A DNA stretch of 64,000 nt. It comes from Georgenia faecalis. GTDB lineage: Bacteria > Actinomycetota > Actinomycetes > Actinomycetales > Actinomycetaceae. Below are positions 24,958 to 33,848 of this stretch, one piece after another (positions within the stretch are counted from its first letter, which is position 1; each line of letters opens with the position of its first letter). Where the stretch lies: contig NZ_CP033325.1 in assembly GCF_003710105.1 (NCBI RefSeq), positions 868,001 to 932,000 on the forward strand, in the 5' to 3' direction. The position numbers and the translations under genes were made by a program. The notes under the pieces are model-generated. The model was given only the letters and a program-made list of their open reading frames with translations, ran no database searches and had not been told where the DNA came from.

Positions 24958-25180
24958 GTGATGATGCAGAAACGCTGGCCGTGCGCCCTTTGCTGCTGGT
25001 CGTGCGCCCTTTACTGCGCCGTGCGGGGTGGCGGGCCACGCCCACCGGGACAGGAAAGGGCGCACGGCGGGGCTCGTCCGGGCGAAATGTGGACCGGACG
25101 AGCGCGGTGGGGCCGTCCCCCGGCGTTTTCTGCACGATTGCCAGGGGAAAGCGGCGTGCCCCGGCATTTCTGCATGATCA
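24958..25180. repeat. Intergenic cluster of inverted repeats
   Basis: A 220-base gene-free block built of nested dyads. The outer arms GTGATGATGCAGAAA (24958-24972) and TTTCTGCATGATCA (25167-25180) are inverted copies with one mismatch, and a third related copy TTTCTGCACGAT lies at 25127-25138. GTGCGCCCTTT occurs at 24981-24991 and 25002-25012, with its inverse AAAGGGCGCAC at 25055-25065. A 10-bp stem (25072-25081 with 25094-25103) lies inside. This resembles a REP-type or small non-autonomous element; no protein is encoded. Confidence 0.6.
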
Positions 25181-25244
25181 CAGGGGGGCACCTCAGGGGG
25201 ACGGAGCTCACCACCCCAGGCGCACCCCCTCCGCGGTCTCCGGC

Positions 25245-26930
25245 CTAGAGGTCGGTGAGCTCCCGCTCGAGGTCGTCGAGGCCGAGGGAGCCGAGGCCGA
25301 GCGCGGCGGTGTGCCACGCCTTGGCGTCCCACGCGCGCCCGGCAGCGGTGGCGCGCTCCTGGGCGGCCGCTCGCCCCGCGAGCCAGGCCCGCTCCCCGAG
25401 CTTGTAGCTGATCGCCTGGCCCGGCCAGCCGAGGTAGCGGTCGATCTCGGAGTCGAGGAAGTCGTCCTCGCGCCCGCAGTGGCGGCCGAAGAACTCCCGC
25501 GCCAGCGCCGGCGTCCACCGGGCGCCGGCCTCGAGGCCGGCGTCGGCGAGGAACGCGGCCGCGATGGGATCGGCGGCGGGCACCTCGAGCTCGAGGTGCA
25601 TGCCGATGTCGATGATGATCCGCACCGCCCGCATCCGCTGGGCGTCGAGGTAGCCGAGGCGCTCGGCGGGGTCGGTGAGGTACCCGCGCTCGTCCATGAG
25701 CCGCTCGGCGTAGAGCGCCCAGCCCTCCGTCGTCGCCGACACCGACCCGATGCTCACCTGGTACCGGGACAGCTGGGGGGCGAGGTGCACCCACATGGCG
25801 AGCTGGAGGTGGTGGCCGGGGACGCCCTCGTGGTACCAGGTGCTCACCAGGTCCCACAGGGGGAAGCGGTCGCGGCCCAGCGTGGGCAGCCACGTGCGGC
25901 CGGGACGGGCGAAGTCGAGCGACGGGCGCGTGTAGTACGGCGCGGCGGCGGACCCGGGCGGGGCGATCCGCGCCTCGACCGTGCGGACCGGCTCCGGGAT
26001 GTCGACGAGCGTGCCGTCGAGCTCGGTGATGGCCGTGTCCATGAGGTCTTGGAGGTGGCGGCGCACCGCCTCCTCGCCCTCGATCGCGGGCCCGTGCGTG
26101 CCCAGGTGGGCGAGCACCGCGCCGACGCTCTTCCCCGGCAGCACCTGTGCGGCCTCGGCGACCATCTCCGCCTCGATGCGCCCGAGCTCGGCCCAGCCCC
26201 AGGCGTAGGCCTCCTCGGGGTCGACCCGGGCGCCCGTCGTCGAGCGGGCGGCGAGGAGGTAGCGCTCCCGGCCGACGGCGTCGGGCGTGCCCTCGGCCGC
26301 GGCGGCGTAGTCGGCGGCGAGCCAGGCCCGGAGCTCGCCGAGGGCGACGGCGGCCGCGGCGGCGGCGTCGTCGAGCTCGGTGCGCAGGGCGTCGGGTCCG
26401 GCGGCGACGAACTCGGCGTACCAGTCCGCCTCGAGCCACGCCTCGAGCTGGGCGACGGCGGAGGCCACCTGCCGGGGCGCGCTGAGCATCCCCTGGGCGA
26501 TGCCCTCGGCGAGCGTCGCGCGATAGTCCTCGGCGGCGCGGGGGACCTCGGCGAGGCGGTGGGCGATGTCGGCCCAGTCCTGCGGCGTGGCGGTGGGCAT
26601 CATGAGGAAGATCGAGCGCAGGCCCTGCAGCGGGGAGCCGATGGGGCGCAGTGAGCGCAGGTCCTCGCCGGCGTCGTGCACGTCGAGCTGGGCGGTGAGC
26701 CGCTCGGACAGCAGCCGGGCGCACCGGCGGTCCGCGTCCGTGTCCGTCGCGGCCGACCCCAGCGCGGCAAGGGTGCGCCGGGCCAGGTCTGCCCGGGCGG
26801 CGAGCCCGGCGGGGGACAGGTCGGGCATGCGGTCGGAGCGCACCCCGAGGGCGGTGGCGACCGACGGGTCGAGCTCGGTGAGCGCAGCGACGTAGTCGTC
26901 GGCGACGGTGCGGGCGGTGACGGGACTCAT
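25245..26930 (-). CDS. DUF885 family zinc metallopeptidase-like protein
   Basis: A 561-residue cytoplasmic protein of the DUF885 family, which resembles M32/M3-like zinc peptidases. The metal site H-E-x-x-x-x-H is seen in TWYHEGVPGHHLQLAMW and the third ligand region in TTEGWALYAERLMDERGYL; the C-terminal RYLGWPGQAISYKLGERAW is also typical. No signal peptide. The ATG at 26930 has GGAGA upstream and is preferred to extensions reaching 27035. It lies 159 bases downstream of trpS on the same strand. Substrate unknown. Confidence 0.85.
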   Translation of the reverse strand: MSPVTARTVADDYVAALTELDPSVATALGVRSDRMPDLSPAGLAARADLARRTLAALGSAATDTDADRRCARLLSERLTAQLDVHDAGEDLRSLRPIGSPLQGLRSIFLMMPTATPQDWADIAHRLAEVPRAAEDYRATLAEGIAQGMLSAPRQVASAVAQLEAWLEADWYAEFVAAGPDALRTELDDAAAAAAVALGELRAWLAADYAAAAEGTPDAVGRERYLLAARSTTGARVDPEEAYAWGWAELGRIEAEMVAEAAQVLPGKSVGAVLAHLGTHGPAIEGEEAVRRHLQDLMDTAITELDGTLVDIPEPVRTVEARIAPPGSAAAPYYTRPSLDFARPGRTWLPTLGRDRFPLWDLVSTWYHEGVPGHHLQLAMWVHLAPQLSRYQVSIGSVSATTEGWALYAERLMDERGYLTDPAERLGYLDAQRMRAVRIIIDIGMHLELEVPAADPIAAAFLADAGLEAGARWTPALAREFFGRHCGREDDFLDSEIDRYLGWPGQAISYKLGERAWLAGRAAAQERATAAGRAWDAKAWHTAALGLGSLGLDDLERELTDL

Positions 26931-27089
26931 GGGTCTCCAGGTCCGGGGTGGGCAGGACGCGCCGGGAACGCCAGGGACCGGCGCGGGCCGGACGACGGTA
27001 CGACGGCAGGGCGGCGGCGGCGAGGCGACGCTCACCAGGCGGCTGCGCCGCGCCGCGGGACGCTCCCGCCCGGCGTCACGGTGGCGCCG

Positions 27090-28205
27090 TCAGTACGCCA
27101 TGTGCATGGCCTCGCGGACCTCGCCCAGGGTGGCCTCGGCGATGGCGTTCGCGCGCGCGTTGCCGTCCCGCAGCACGCGCAGGAGGTAGCCGGGGTCGGC
27201 GGCGAGCTCGGCCCGCCGCGCGCGGATGGGGGCGAGCATCTCGTTGACGGCCTCGGTGGCGGCGCGCTTGAGCGCCGCGCCGCCGCCGTCACCGATCTCC
27301 GCAGCGACCGCCTCGGGGTCGCGGCCGGAGGCGAGCGCCGTGAGGAGGACGAGGTTGGAGACCTCGGGGCGGGCCGCGGGGTCGTAGGTGATGTGCCGGT
27401 CGGCGTCGGTGACCGCGCGCTTGAGCACGCGGGCCGTGGTGTCGGCGTCCATGCCCAGCTCGATGGTGTTGCCGCGGGACTTGCTCATCTTCTGCCCGTC
27501 GGTGCCGAGCACGCTGGCGGCGTCGGACAGGAGGGCCTCGGGCTGCGGGAAGACGGGCGCGTCGGTGCCCTCCGGGCGGCCGTACCGCTCGTCGAAGCGG
27601 CGGGCGACGACGCGGGCCTGCTCGAGGTGGGGCAGCTGGTCCTTGCCCACGGGGACGAGGTTGGCCTTGCAGAAGAGGATGTCCGCGCTCTGGTGCACGG
27701 GGTAGGTGAGCATGAGCCCGGACATGGGGCGCTCCCCGGTGGCGTCGAGCTCGGACTTCACCGTGGGGTTGCGGCGCAGCTCGGCATCGGTGACGAGGCT
27801 GAGGAACGGCAGCATGAGCTGGTTGAGGGCGGGCACGGCGGAGTGCGTGAAGATCGTCGCGGCGTCGGGGTCGATGCCCACCGCCAGGTAGTCAGCGAGG
27901 AGGGAGAGGACGCGATCGCGGATCGGGCCGACGCCGTCGCGGTCGGTGATGACCTGGTAGTCGGCAATGAGGACGAACGTCTCCACGCCGGCCCGCTGCA
28001 GGCGCACCCGGTTGAGCAGTGAGCCGAAGTAGTGCCCGAGGTGGAGGTTGCCCGTGGGCCGGTCCCCGGTGAGGACGCGGAAGCGCCCGGGATCGGCGGC
28101 GATCTGCTCCTCGATCTCGGCGCTGCGGCGCCGGGTGCGGGCGAGGGAGGCGTCCGAGGTGGACTCGGCGATCTCGGTGGCGGCGGGGGCTGGGTGCGTG
28201 GTCAT
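27090..28205 (-). CDS. trpS: Tryptophanyl-tRNA synthetase
   Basis: Charges tRNA-Trp. The 371-residue class I synthetase shows the HIGH-type motif in GDRPTGNLHLGHYFGSL and KMSKS in DGQKMSKSRGNTIELGMD, with MLTYPVHQSADILFCKANLV between. The N-terminal 40 residues (TTHPAPAATEIAESTSDASL onward) are an unconserved lead. The ATG at 28205 with GAGAGAT upstream is favoured over one at 28247. The 160-base leader was checked for a T-box or a Trp-rich peptide; neither was seen. Confidence 0.94.
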   Translation of the reverse strand: MTTHPAPAATEIAESTSDASLARTRRRSAEIEEQIAADPGRFRVLTGDRPTGNLHLGHYFGSLLNRVRLQRAGVETFVLIADYQVITDRDGVGPIRDRVLSLLADYLAVGIDPDAATIFTHSAVPALNQLMLPFLSLVTDAELRRNPTVKSELDATGERPMSGLMLTYPVHQSADILFCKANLVPVGKDQLPHLEQARVVARRFDERYGRPEGTDAPVFPQPEALLSDAASVLGTDGQKMSKSRGNTIELGMDADTTARVLKRAVTDADRHITYDPAARPEVSNLVLLTALASGRDPEAVAAEIGDGGGAALKRAATEAVNEMLAPIRARRAELAADPGYLLRVLRDGNARANAIAEATLGEVREAMHMAY

Positions 28206-28366
28206 CGGATCTCTCGTCTGTCGGGCCGCGCCACGGGGGCCGGACATGACGGCGGCCGCCTCGTGGGACGGCCGGAGGTGGGTGCCGTGCCGTCCGTCAG
28301 GACGACTGCCAGGAGGTGAGCACGGGCCCTACCGTAGTCCGTCCGGCCCGCCGCGGGAAAGGCCGC

Positions 28367-30634
28367 TCAGCGGGTCGAGAGGTACAGGCGCATGCTCAGG
28401 GGCGCAAGGGTGGCACGGGCCTCGGCGGGGCGGGGCGCCTGCGGGCTCTCCCACACCGAGTCCCACACGAGGACCCGGCCTGCGCCGGGGCGGCCCGGGG
28501 GGAGGGTGACCTCCACCGCGCCGAGGGAGCCGTTGAGGACGAGGAGCGCGTCGACGTCGCCGACGGGCTGGCCCGAGCGCTGCATCTGCAGGACGCGGGT
28601 GTTCGGGTCGTACCACGCCGCCGCGTCCATGCCGCGGCCGTCGGCGTCGTACCAGGCGAGGTCCGCGAGGGCATCGCCGTGCGCGGTGCGGCCGGCCGCG
28701 AACCGCTCGGGGCGCAGGACCGGGTGCTCGCGGCGCAGGCGCAGCAGGTGGCGCGTGGTCGCCAGGAGGTCGTCCCGTTCTGGCGCCGGCGCCCAGTCCA
28801 TCCAGGAGATCTCGTTGTCCTGGCAGTAGGCGTTGTTGTTCCCGCGCTGCGTGCGCCCCCGCTCGTCGCCGGCGGTGAGCATGGGCGTGCCGGCGGAGAG
28901 GAGGAGCGTGCCGAGGAGGTTGCGGGCGGAGCGGCGACGGGCGGCGGCGATGTCGCTGGTCCCCGCGAGCCCGCTGCGGGCCTCGAGCGCGACGCCCCCG
29001 ACCACGCCGCCGTCGTCGGCGGTCACCGGTCCTTCGACGCCGTGGTTCCACGACCGGTTGTCGTTGGTGCCGTCGCGGTTGCCCTCGGTGTTCGCCTCGT
29101 TGTGCTTGCCGTCGTAGGTGACGAGGTCCGCGAGGGTGAAGCCGTCGTGGGCGGTGACGAAGTTGATGCTCGCCAGGGGGCCACGGCCGCCAGGGACCTC
29201 GCCGTGGCTGAACAGGTCCGCGGAGCCGGCGAGGCGGGTGGCGAGGTCGCGCAGGTCGTGGCCGACGCGCCCGTGCGAGGCGGCCGCGGGGTCGGTGAGC
29301 CAGAAGGTCCGGACCGCGTTGCGGAACCGGTCGTTCCAGTCGGCCATGGGCGGGGGGAAGGCGCCCGTCTGCCAGCCGTCCGGCCCCAGGTCCCACGGCT
29401 CGGCGATGAGCTTGGTGCCGGCGAGCACGGGGTCGGTGGCGAGGGCGACGAGGAAGGGGTGGTCCGGGCTGAACCGGGAGCCGTGCCGCCCGAGCGTGAC
29501 GGCGAGGTCGAAGCGGAAGCCGTCGACGCCCACCTCGCTCACCCAGTAGCGCAGCGAGTCGAGGACGAGCTGGACCACCCGCGTGCGCCGGAAGTCGAGG
29601 GAGTTCCCGCACCCGGTGACGTCGACGAGGGCGCCGGGGTTCGCGGGGTCGTGGAGGTAGTACAGGAGGTTGTCGAGCCCGCGCAGGCTCAGGGAGGGGC
29701 CGCCGACGCCGCCCTCGCTCGTGTGGTTGTAGACGACGTCGAGGATGACCTCGATGCCCGCCTCATGGAGGAGGTGGACCATCCCCTTGACCTCGGTGAG
29801 CACGGCCGCCGGCCCCGCGGCCTGCGCGGCCAGCGTCGCGTAGCGCGGCTCGGGCGCGAAGAACGCCAGGGTGTTGTAGCCCCAGTAGTTGGTCAGGCCC
29901 CGCTCGACGAGGAACGGCTCGGGGCTTCCCGCGTGGATGGGCAGGAGCTCGACGGCGGTGACCCCGAGGTCGCGCAGGTGCGCGATGGTCGCGGGGTGGG
30001 CCAGCCCGGCGTAGGTGCCGCGCAGGTGCTCGGGCACGCCGGGCAGGCGCATCGTCAGCCCGCGCACGTGTGCCTCGTACAGGACGGTGCGGCCCCACGG
30101 GACGCGCGGGCGGCGGACCGGGGCGGGGAACGCGTCGTCGACGACGACGCCGTGCGCGACGAAGGGCGCGGAGTCGTGGGGGTCGGCGGCGAAGCCGGGC
30201 AGGGGGTGGAGCCGGTCGTCGACGCGGTGGCCGTACACCGGGGGGACGAGCTCGACCTGCCCGGAGACGGCGCGCGCGTAGGGGTCGAGGAGCAGCTTGG
30301 CGGGGTTGTGGAACAGCCCGGCGGCAGGGTCCCACGGGCCGTGGACGCGCAGCCCGTAGTGCTGCCCCGCCCGTACGCCCGCGACGTGACCGTGCCAGAC
30401 CCCGCCCGCGCCGCGCAGGAGGCGGAAGCGCCGCTCGGTGAGGCCTTCGCCGCCGTCGTCGAGGAGGCACAGGTCGACGGCGTCGGCCCGCGAGGCGACG
30501 ACGGCGACGTCGATCCCGTCCCCGGCGAGGTGGGCACCGAGGCGGTACGGCTCGGCAGCGCCGGGCACGCTCGCAGCCGGCTGGTCCGCGAATGACGGCC
30601 AGGCAGGCGCGGGGTGCTCGACGGTGCTACTCAC
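28367..30634 (-). CDS. glgX: Glycogen debranching enzyme GlgX (GH13_11)
   Basis: Hydrolyses alpha-1,6 branches of phosphorylase-limit glucan, completing glycogen breakdown with GlgP. The 755-residue protein has the N-terminal CBM48-like part (YRLGAHLAGDGIDVAVVASR), VLYEAHVRGLTMRLPGVPEH, nucleophile Asp in GVDGFRFDLAVTLGR, acid Glu in KLIAEPWDLGPDGWQTG and FVTAHDGFTLADLVTY. The GTG start at 30634 has only a weak ribosome site. It is slightly longer than usual (about 700). Separate from the glgE cluster but on the same strand, and divergent from etfB. Confidence 0.94.
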   Translation of the reverse strand: MSSTVEHPAPAWPSFADQPAASVPGAAEPYRLGAHLAGDGIDVAVVASRADAVDLCLLDDGGEGLTERRFRLLRGAGGVWHGHVAGVRAGQHYGLRVHGPWDPAAGLFHNPAKLLLDPYARAVSGQVELVPPVYGHRVDDRLHPLPGFAADPHDSAPFVAHGVVVDDAFPAPVRRPRVPWGRTVLYEAHVRGLTMRLPGVPEHLRGTYAGLAHPATIAHLRDLGVTAVELLPIHAGSPEPFLVERGLTNYWGYNTLAFFAPEPRYATLAAQAAGPAAVLTEVKGMVHLLHEAGIEVILDVVYNHTSEGGVGGPSLSLRGLDNLLYYLHDPANPGALVDVTGCGNSLDFRRTRVVQLVLDSLRYWVSEVGVDGFRFDLAVTLGRHGSRFSPDHPFLVALATDPVLAGTKLIAEPWDLGPDGWQTGAFPPPMADWNDRFRNAVRTFWLTDPAAASHGRVGHDLRDLATRLAGSADLFSHGEVPGGRGPLASINFVTAHDGFTLADLVTYDGKHNEANTEGNRDGTNDNRSWNHGVEGPVTADDGGVVGGVALEARSGLAGTSDIAAARRRSARNLLGTLLLSAGTPMLTAGDERGRTQRGNNNAYCQDNEISWMDWAPAPERDDLLATTRHLLRLRREHPVLRPERFAAGRTAHGDALADLAWYDADGRGMDAAAWYDPNTRVLQMQRSGQPVGDVDALLVLNGSLGAVEVTLPPGRPGAGRVLVWDSVWESPQAPRPAEARATLAPLSMRLYLSTR

Positions 30635-30753
30635 GAGACGATTCTCTCATCGCGGCGGGGCCCTTTCGTCGTCACTTGCGGGTGACCGAGCGACCGGAGC
30701 GGGGCCCCAGGCGGAGAGAGCAGCACCCGGCCCTAGCGTGGCAGGCTGAGCAC

Positions 30754-31551
30754 ATGAGGATCGTCGTCTGCGTGAAGCATGTTCCCGACCTGCAGTCCGA
30801 GCGCGCGCTGGACTCGCGCGGTTTCACGGTGCGCGGTGAGGACGACGTCCTCAACGAGCTCGACGAGAACGCCGTCGAGGCGGCCGTCTCGCTCGCGGAG
30901 GAGCACGGCGGTGAGGTCGTCGCCGTGACCATGGGCCCCGCCGACGCCGTCGACGCGCTCCGGCGCGCCCTGCAGATGGGCGCCCACTCCGCCGTCCACA
31001 TCGACGACGACGCGCTCGCGGGCTCCGACGTCGTGGGGACCGCGCGGGTCCTCGCCGCGGCGGTGCGCGCCATCGGCGCGGAGGACCCGGTGGACCTCGT
31101 CGTCACCGGCATGGCGGCGATGGACGGGCTCACCTCCATGCTCCCGGCCGCGCTCGCGGCCTGCCTCGAGCTGCCGCAGCTCACGCTCGCCACGCGCATC
31201 GACGTCACGGGTGGCACGCTCCGCGTGCGCCGGGAGATCGGGGAGGCCGTCGAGACGCTCGAGGCGCCCCTGCCCGCCCTGGTCTCCGTGACGGACCAGG
31301 CGAACGAGCCGCGCTACCCGAACTTCCGCGCGATCATCGGCGCGAAGAAGAAGCCCGTCACCCGGTGGACCCTCGCCGACCTCGAGCCGTACCTCGGCGC
31401 GGACGTCACCGTCACCGGCGCCGCCGGCGCCGGCACGCGCATCCTCCGGTCGGCGGCCCGTCCCGGGCGGCAGCAGGGCCGCATCGTCACCGACTCCGGT
31501 GACGGCGGAGCCCAGCTCGCCGCGTACCTCGTCGAGAACAAGCTTGTCTGA
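30754..31551 (+). CDS. etfB: Electron transfer flavoprotein beta subunit
   Basis: With EtfA forms the soluble FAD protein that takes electrons from acyl-CoA and other flavin dehydrogenases. The 265-residue product begins RIVVCVKHVPDLQSE and has the AMP/adenosine-binding region AVTMGPADAVDALRRALQMG and GMAAMDGLTSMLPAALA. The signature PLPALVSVTDQANEPRYPNF is present. ATG at 30754 is selected by homology. etfA follows after 25 bases with the same orientation, so they form a two-gene operon. Confidence 0.95.
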   Translation: MRIVVCVKHVPDLQSERALDSRGFTVRGEDDVLNELDENAVEAAVSLAEEHGGEVVAVTMGPADAVDALRRALQMGAHSAVHIDDDALAGSDVVGTARVLAAAVRAIGAEDPVDLVVTGMAAMDGLTSMLPAALAACLELPQLTLATRIDVTGGTLRVRREIGEAVETLEAPLPALVSVTDQANEPRYPNFRAIIGAKKKPVTRWTLADLEPYLGADVTVTGAAGAGTRILRSAARPGRQQGRIVTDSGDGGAQLAAYLVENKLV

Positions 31552-31576
31552 CGCCCGCCCCACGAAAGAGGCTGCT

Positions 31577-32557
31577 GTGACCCACTCGCTCGTCGTCGTC
31601 GACGACCACGCCGGACTGCCGTCCGTCCCCAGCACGGAGGTTCTCACCGCGGCCCGCGGCCTGGGCAGCGCCGTCGACGCCGTGTGGCTGGGTGCCGCGG
31701 CGCCCGGGCCCGAGGCGCTCGACGTCCTCGGGAGCTACGGCGCGCGGACCGTCTACGTCCCCGAGCTCGGCGGGCTCACCCCCGACGTGGCGGCGGTGGC
31801 GGCCGAGGCGGTCCTCGCCGTCGTCGGCCAGGCGGACGGGCCGGACGCGGTCCTCCTGGTCTCGACCTTCGCGGGCAAGGAGATCGCCGCGCGGCTCGCG
31901 GTCGGGCTCGGCTCCGGCGCGGTCGTCGACGCGGTCGGCGTGGAGCGCGCCGACGACGGCTCGTTGGCCGCCCGCAAGGTCGTCTTCGCCGGCACGTGGG
32001 AGAGCGTGTGCACGGTGACGCGCGGCGTCCCGGTCGTCGCCCTCAAGCCGGCGAGCGTCGAGGCCCGGCCCGTGACGGAGGCCGTCGCCCCCGCGGTGGT
32101 CGACGTCCCGGTCGCCTTCTCGCCCGCGGCGCGCGGGGTGCGCGTCGTCGAGCGCACCGAGCACGCCGGTGGGGGACGGGTGCCGCTGTCCGAGGCGAAG
32201 GTCGTCGTCGCCGGCGGCCGGGGCGTCGAGGGCGACTTCAGCGCCGTCGAGGAGCTGGCCGACCTGCTGGGCGCGGCGGTGGGCGCCACCCGCGTCGCCA
32301 CCGACGAGGGCTGGATCGGCCACCACGCGCAGATCGGGCAGACCGGCGTCACCATCGCGCCGCGCGTCTACATCGGCGTCGGGGTCTCCGGCGCCGTCCA
32401 CCACACCGCCGGTATGCAGGCCGCGGAGACGATCATCGCGGTCAACACCGACCCGGAGGCGCCGATCTTCGAGATGGCGGACTTCGGCGTCGTCGGTGAC
32501 GTCACCGACGTCCTCCCGCAGGCCATCGCCGAGCTGCGCCGCCTGCGCCAGGGCTGA
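31577..32557 (+). CDS. etfA: Electron transfer flavoprotein alpha subunit
   Basis: The FAD-binding partner of EtfB, 326 residues. The N-terminal domain (HSLVVVDDHAGLPSVPSTEV) is followed by the C-terminal FAD domain with VVVAGGRGVEGDFSAVEELA, GWIGHHAQIGQTGVTIAPRV, GAVHHTAGMQAAETIIAVNT and DPEAPIFEMADFGVVGD, the classical ETF-alpha signature. GTG start with GAAAGAGG upstream. No acyl-CoA dehydrogenase or ETF:quinone oxidoreductase gene is visible beside it, so the electron partner is encoded elsewhere. Confidence 0.95.
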   Translation: MTHSLVVVDDHAGLPSVPSTEVLTAARGLGSAVDAVWLGAAAPGPEALDVLGSYGARTVYVPELGGLTPDVAAVAAEAVLAVVGQADGPDAVLLVSTFAGKEIAARLAVGLGSGAVVDAVGVERADDGSLAARKVVFAGTWESVCTVTRGVPVVALKPASVEARPVTEAVAPAVVDVPVAFSPAARGVRVVERTEHAGGGRVPLSEAKVVVAGGRGVEGDFSAVEELADLLGAAVGATRVATDEGWIGHHAQIGQTGVTIAPRVYIGVGVSGAVHHTAGMQAAETIIAVNTDPEAPIFEMADFGVVGDVTDVLPQAIAELRRLRQG

Positions 32558-32590
32558 GCGCTGCGGCCCCGCCGCACGCCGCACAGACGA

Positions 32591-32626
32591 CAACCGGGCC
32601 GCCCCCCGACGGGGACGGCCCGGTTG
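32591..32626. terminator. Terminator hairpin between convergent etfA and FKBP gene
   Basis: Arms beginning CAACCGGGCCG (32591 onward) and ending CGGCCCGGTTG (to 32626) form a stem of about 16 bp with one mismatch. Located 34 bases after etfA and 28 bases from the convergent FKBP gene stop, so it can serve both. Confidence 0.75.
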
Positions 32627-32653
32627 CTGCGCGAGCGGCGCTCGCGTGCGCGG

Positions 32654-33598
32654 TCAGGCGGCGTGGAGGATGTCGACGACGAAGACGAGTGTCGATCCCG
32701 CGGGGATCGGGCCGTTGTCGGTGTCGCCGTAGCCGAGCGCCGGCGGGATGACGAGCATGACCTGGCTGCCGACCTTCTGGCCGACCAGCCCGGTGTCCCA
32801 GCCCTCGATGACGGCCCCGGTCCCGATCGCCGTGGTGAACGGCGCGCCGTTGGCCCACGAGGAGTCGAACTCGGTGCCGTCCCAGAGCCAGCCGGTGTAC
32901 TGCATGGTGACGGTCTGGCCGGACTCGACGACCGGCCCGTCGCCCTCGATGAGCGGCTGGACGACCAGCTCGGCCGGCGGCTCGCCGTCGACGACCTCGA
33001 TGCTCGGTGCCCCGTTGTCCGCGAGCGTGACGGTCGGGAGGCCTTCGGCCGGCTCGACGGCGGTCCCCTCGGCGCGCTCCGGCACGGTGACGGCGTCGAT
33101 GACGTCGATGACCATGACCGCGGCGGCCTCCGTGTCAGGGGCGGCGAAGATGAGGCGGGCGCCGACCTTCTGGCCCTGCAGCGCTTCGGTGAGCGCGGGG
33201 ACGATGCCCTCGTCGCCCAGCGTGAGGCTCTGGGGCGTCGACTCGTAGGTGGAGCTGACGGTGGAGCCGTCGGCGCCGCTCACGGTGACGAAGTGGAGGG
33301 AGAGGACCTGGCCGTCCTCCAGGTCGGCGCCGTCGCCCTCGGCGACGACGGTGGCGACCGCGCCGGAGACGGTGAGGGGCGCCTCGAACGTCACGGTGGG
33401 CTCGGCGCCCGGCTCGCCCTCGACGGTGATGCCCTCGAGCGCGGCGAGGTCGGCCTCGCTCGCGGTGGCCGCCTCGGAGGCGGTCGAGCTGGGGCTCCCC
33501 GTCTCGCCGGCGTCGCCGGAGTCGGAGCTGCCGCACGCGGCGAGGAGGAGAACGGTGGCCAGGGCGGTGGCGGCCACGGAGGTGGCGGATCGGCGCAA
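32654..33598 (-). CDS. Lipoprotein FKBP-type peptidyl-prolyl isomerase (two FKBP domains)
   Basis: A 314-residue surface lipoprotein that likely speeds folding of exported proteins. It has a signal peptide with the lipobox LLLAACG, then a Ser/Thr/Ala linker. The C-terminal FKBP domain is complete: YTGWLWDGTEFDSSW, VIEGWDTGLVGQKVGSQVML and ALGYGDTDNGPIPAGSTLVF keep the catalytic pocket residues. A first FKBP-like repeat (residues about 65-170, LSLHFVTVSGADGSTVSSTY) lacks the Y and F-D positions. The TTG start at 33598 has GAAGGG about 7 bases upstream. Confidence 0.9.
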   Translation of the reverse strand: MRRSATSVAATALATVLLLAACGSSDSGDAGETGSPSSTASEAATASEADLAALEGITVEGEPGAEPTVTFEAPLTVSGAVATVVAEGDGADLEDGQVLSLHFVTVSGADGSTVSSTYESTPQSLTLGDEGIVPALTEALQGQKVGARLIFAAPDTEAAAVMVIDVIDAVTVPERAEGTAVEPAEGLPTVTLADNGAPSIEVVDGEPPAELVVQPLIEGDGPVVESGQTVTMQYTGWLWDGTEFDSSWANGAPFTTAIGTGAVIEGWDTGLVGQKVGSQVMLVIPPALGYGDTDNGPIPAGSTLVFVVDILHAA

Positions 33599-33848
33599 GA
33601 CAAGCCCTTCGTCGTAGGGGTCGGCCGCGGCGGTCCCGCCGACGGCCTCGGCCAGCGTAGGGGCTGTTCCTGGATGTTCGCTGGGTGGCCCGGCCGGTGA
33701 GCGCGGCGGGTGGCGCAGCGGCGGCGCCGTCGAGCGGATCGTCTAGCGTCGCGGTCCCCGGTGATCAGGTACGTTGTGCCTCCCAACCCGGTCGTGCCCA
33801 GCACTGACGCGCGTGGTGGTTCCTTCTTCACGACGACCGGGAGACCCC

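Noticed and set aside
25011-25214. 67-codon minus-strand frame in the inverted-repeat block
   Set aside because: It lies wholly within the repeats and reads them through in no conserved form.
28206-28366. T-box or Trp-codon attenuator before trpS
   Set aside because: No T-box core sequence and no short peptide rich in Trp is present in the leader.
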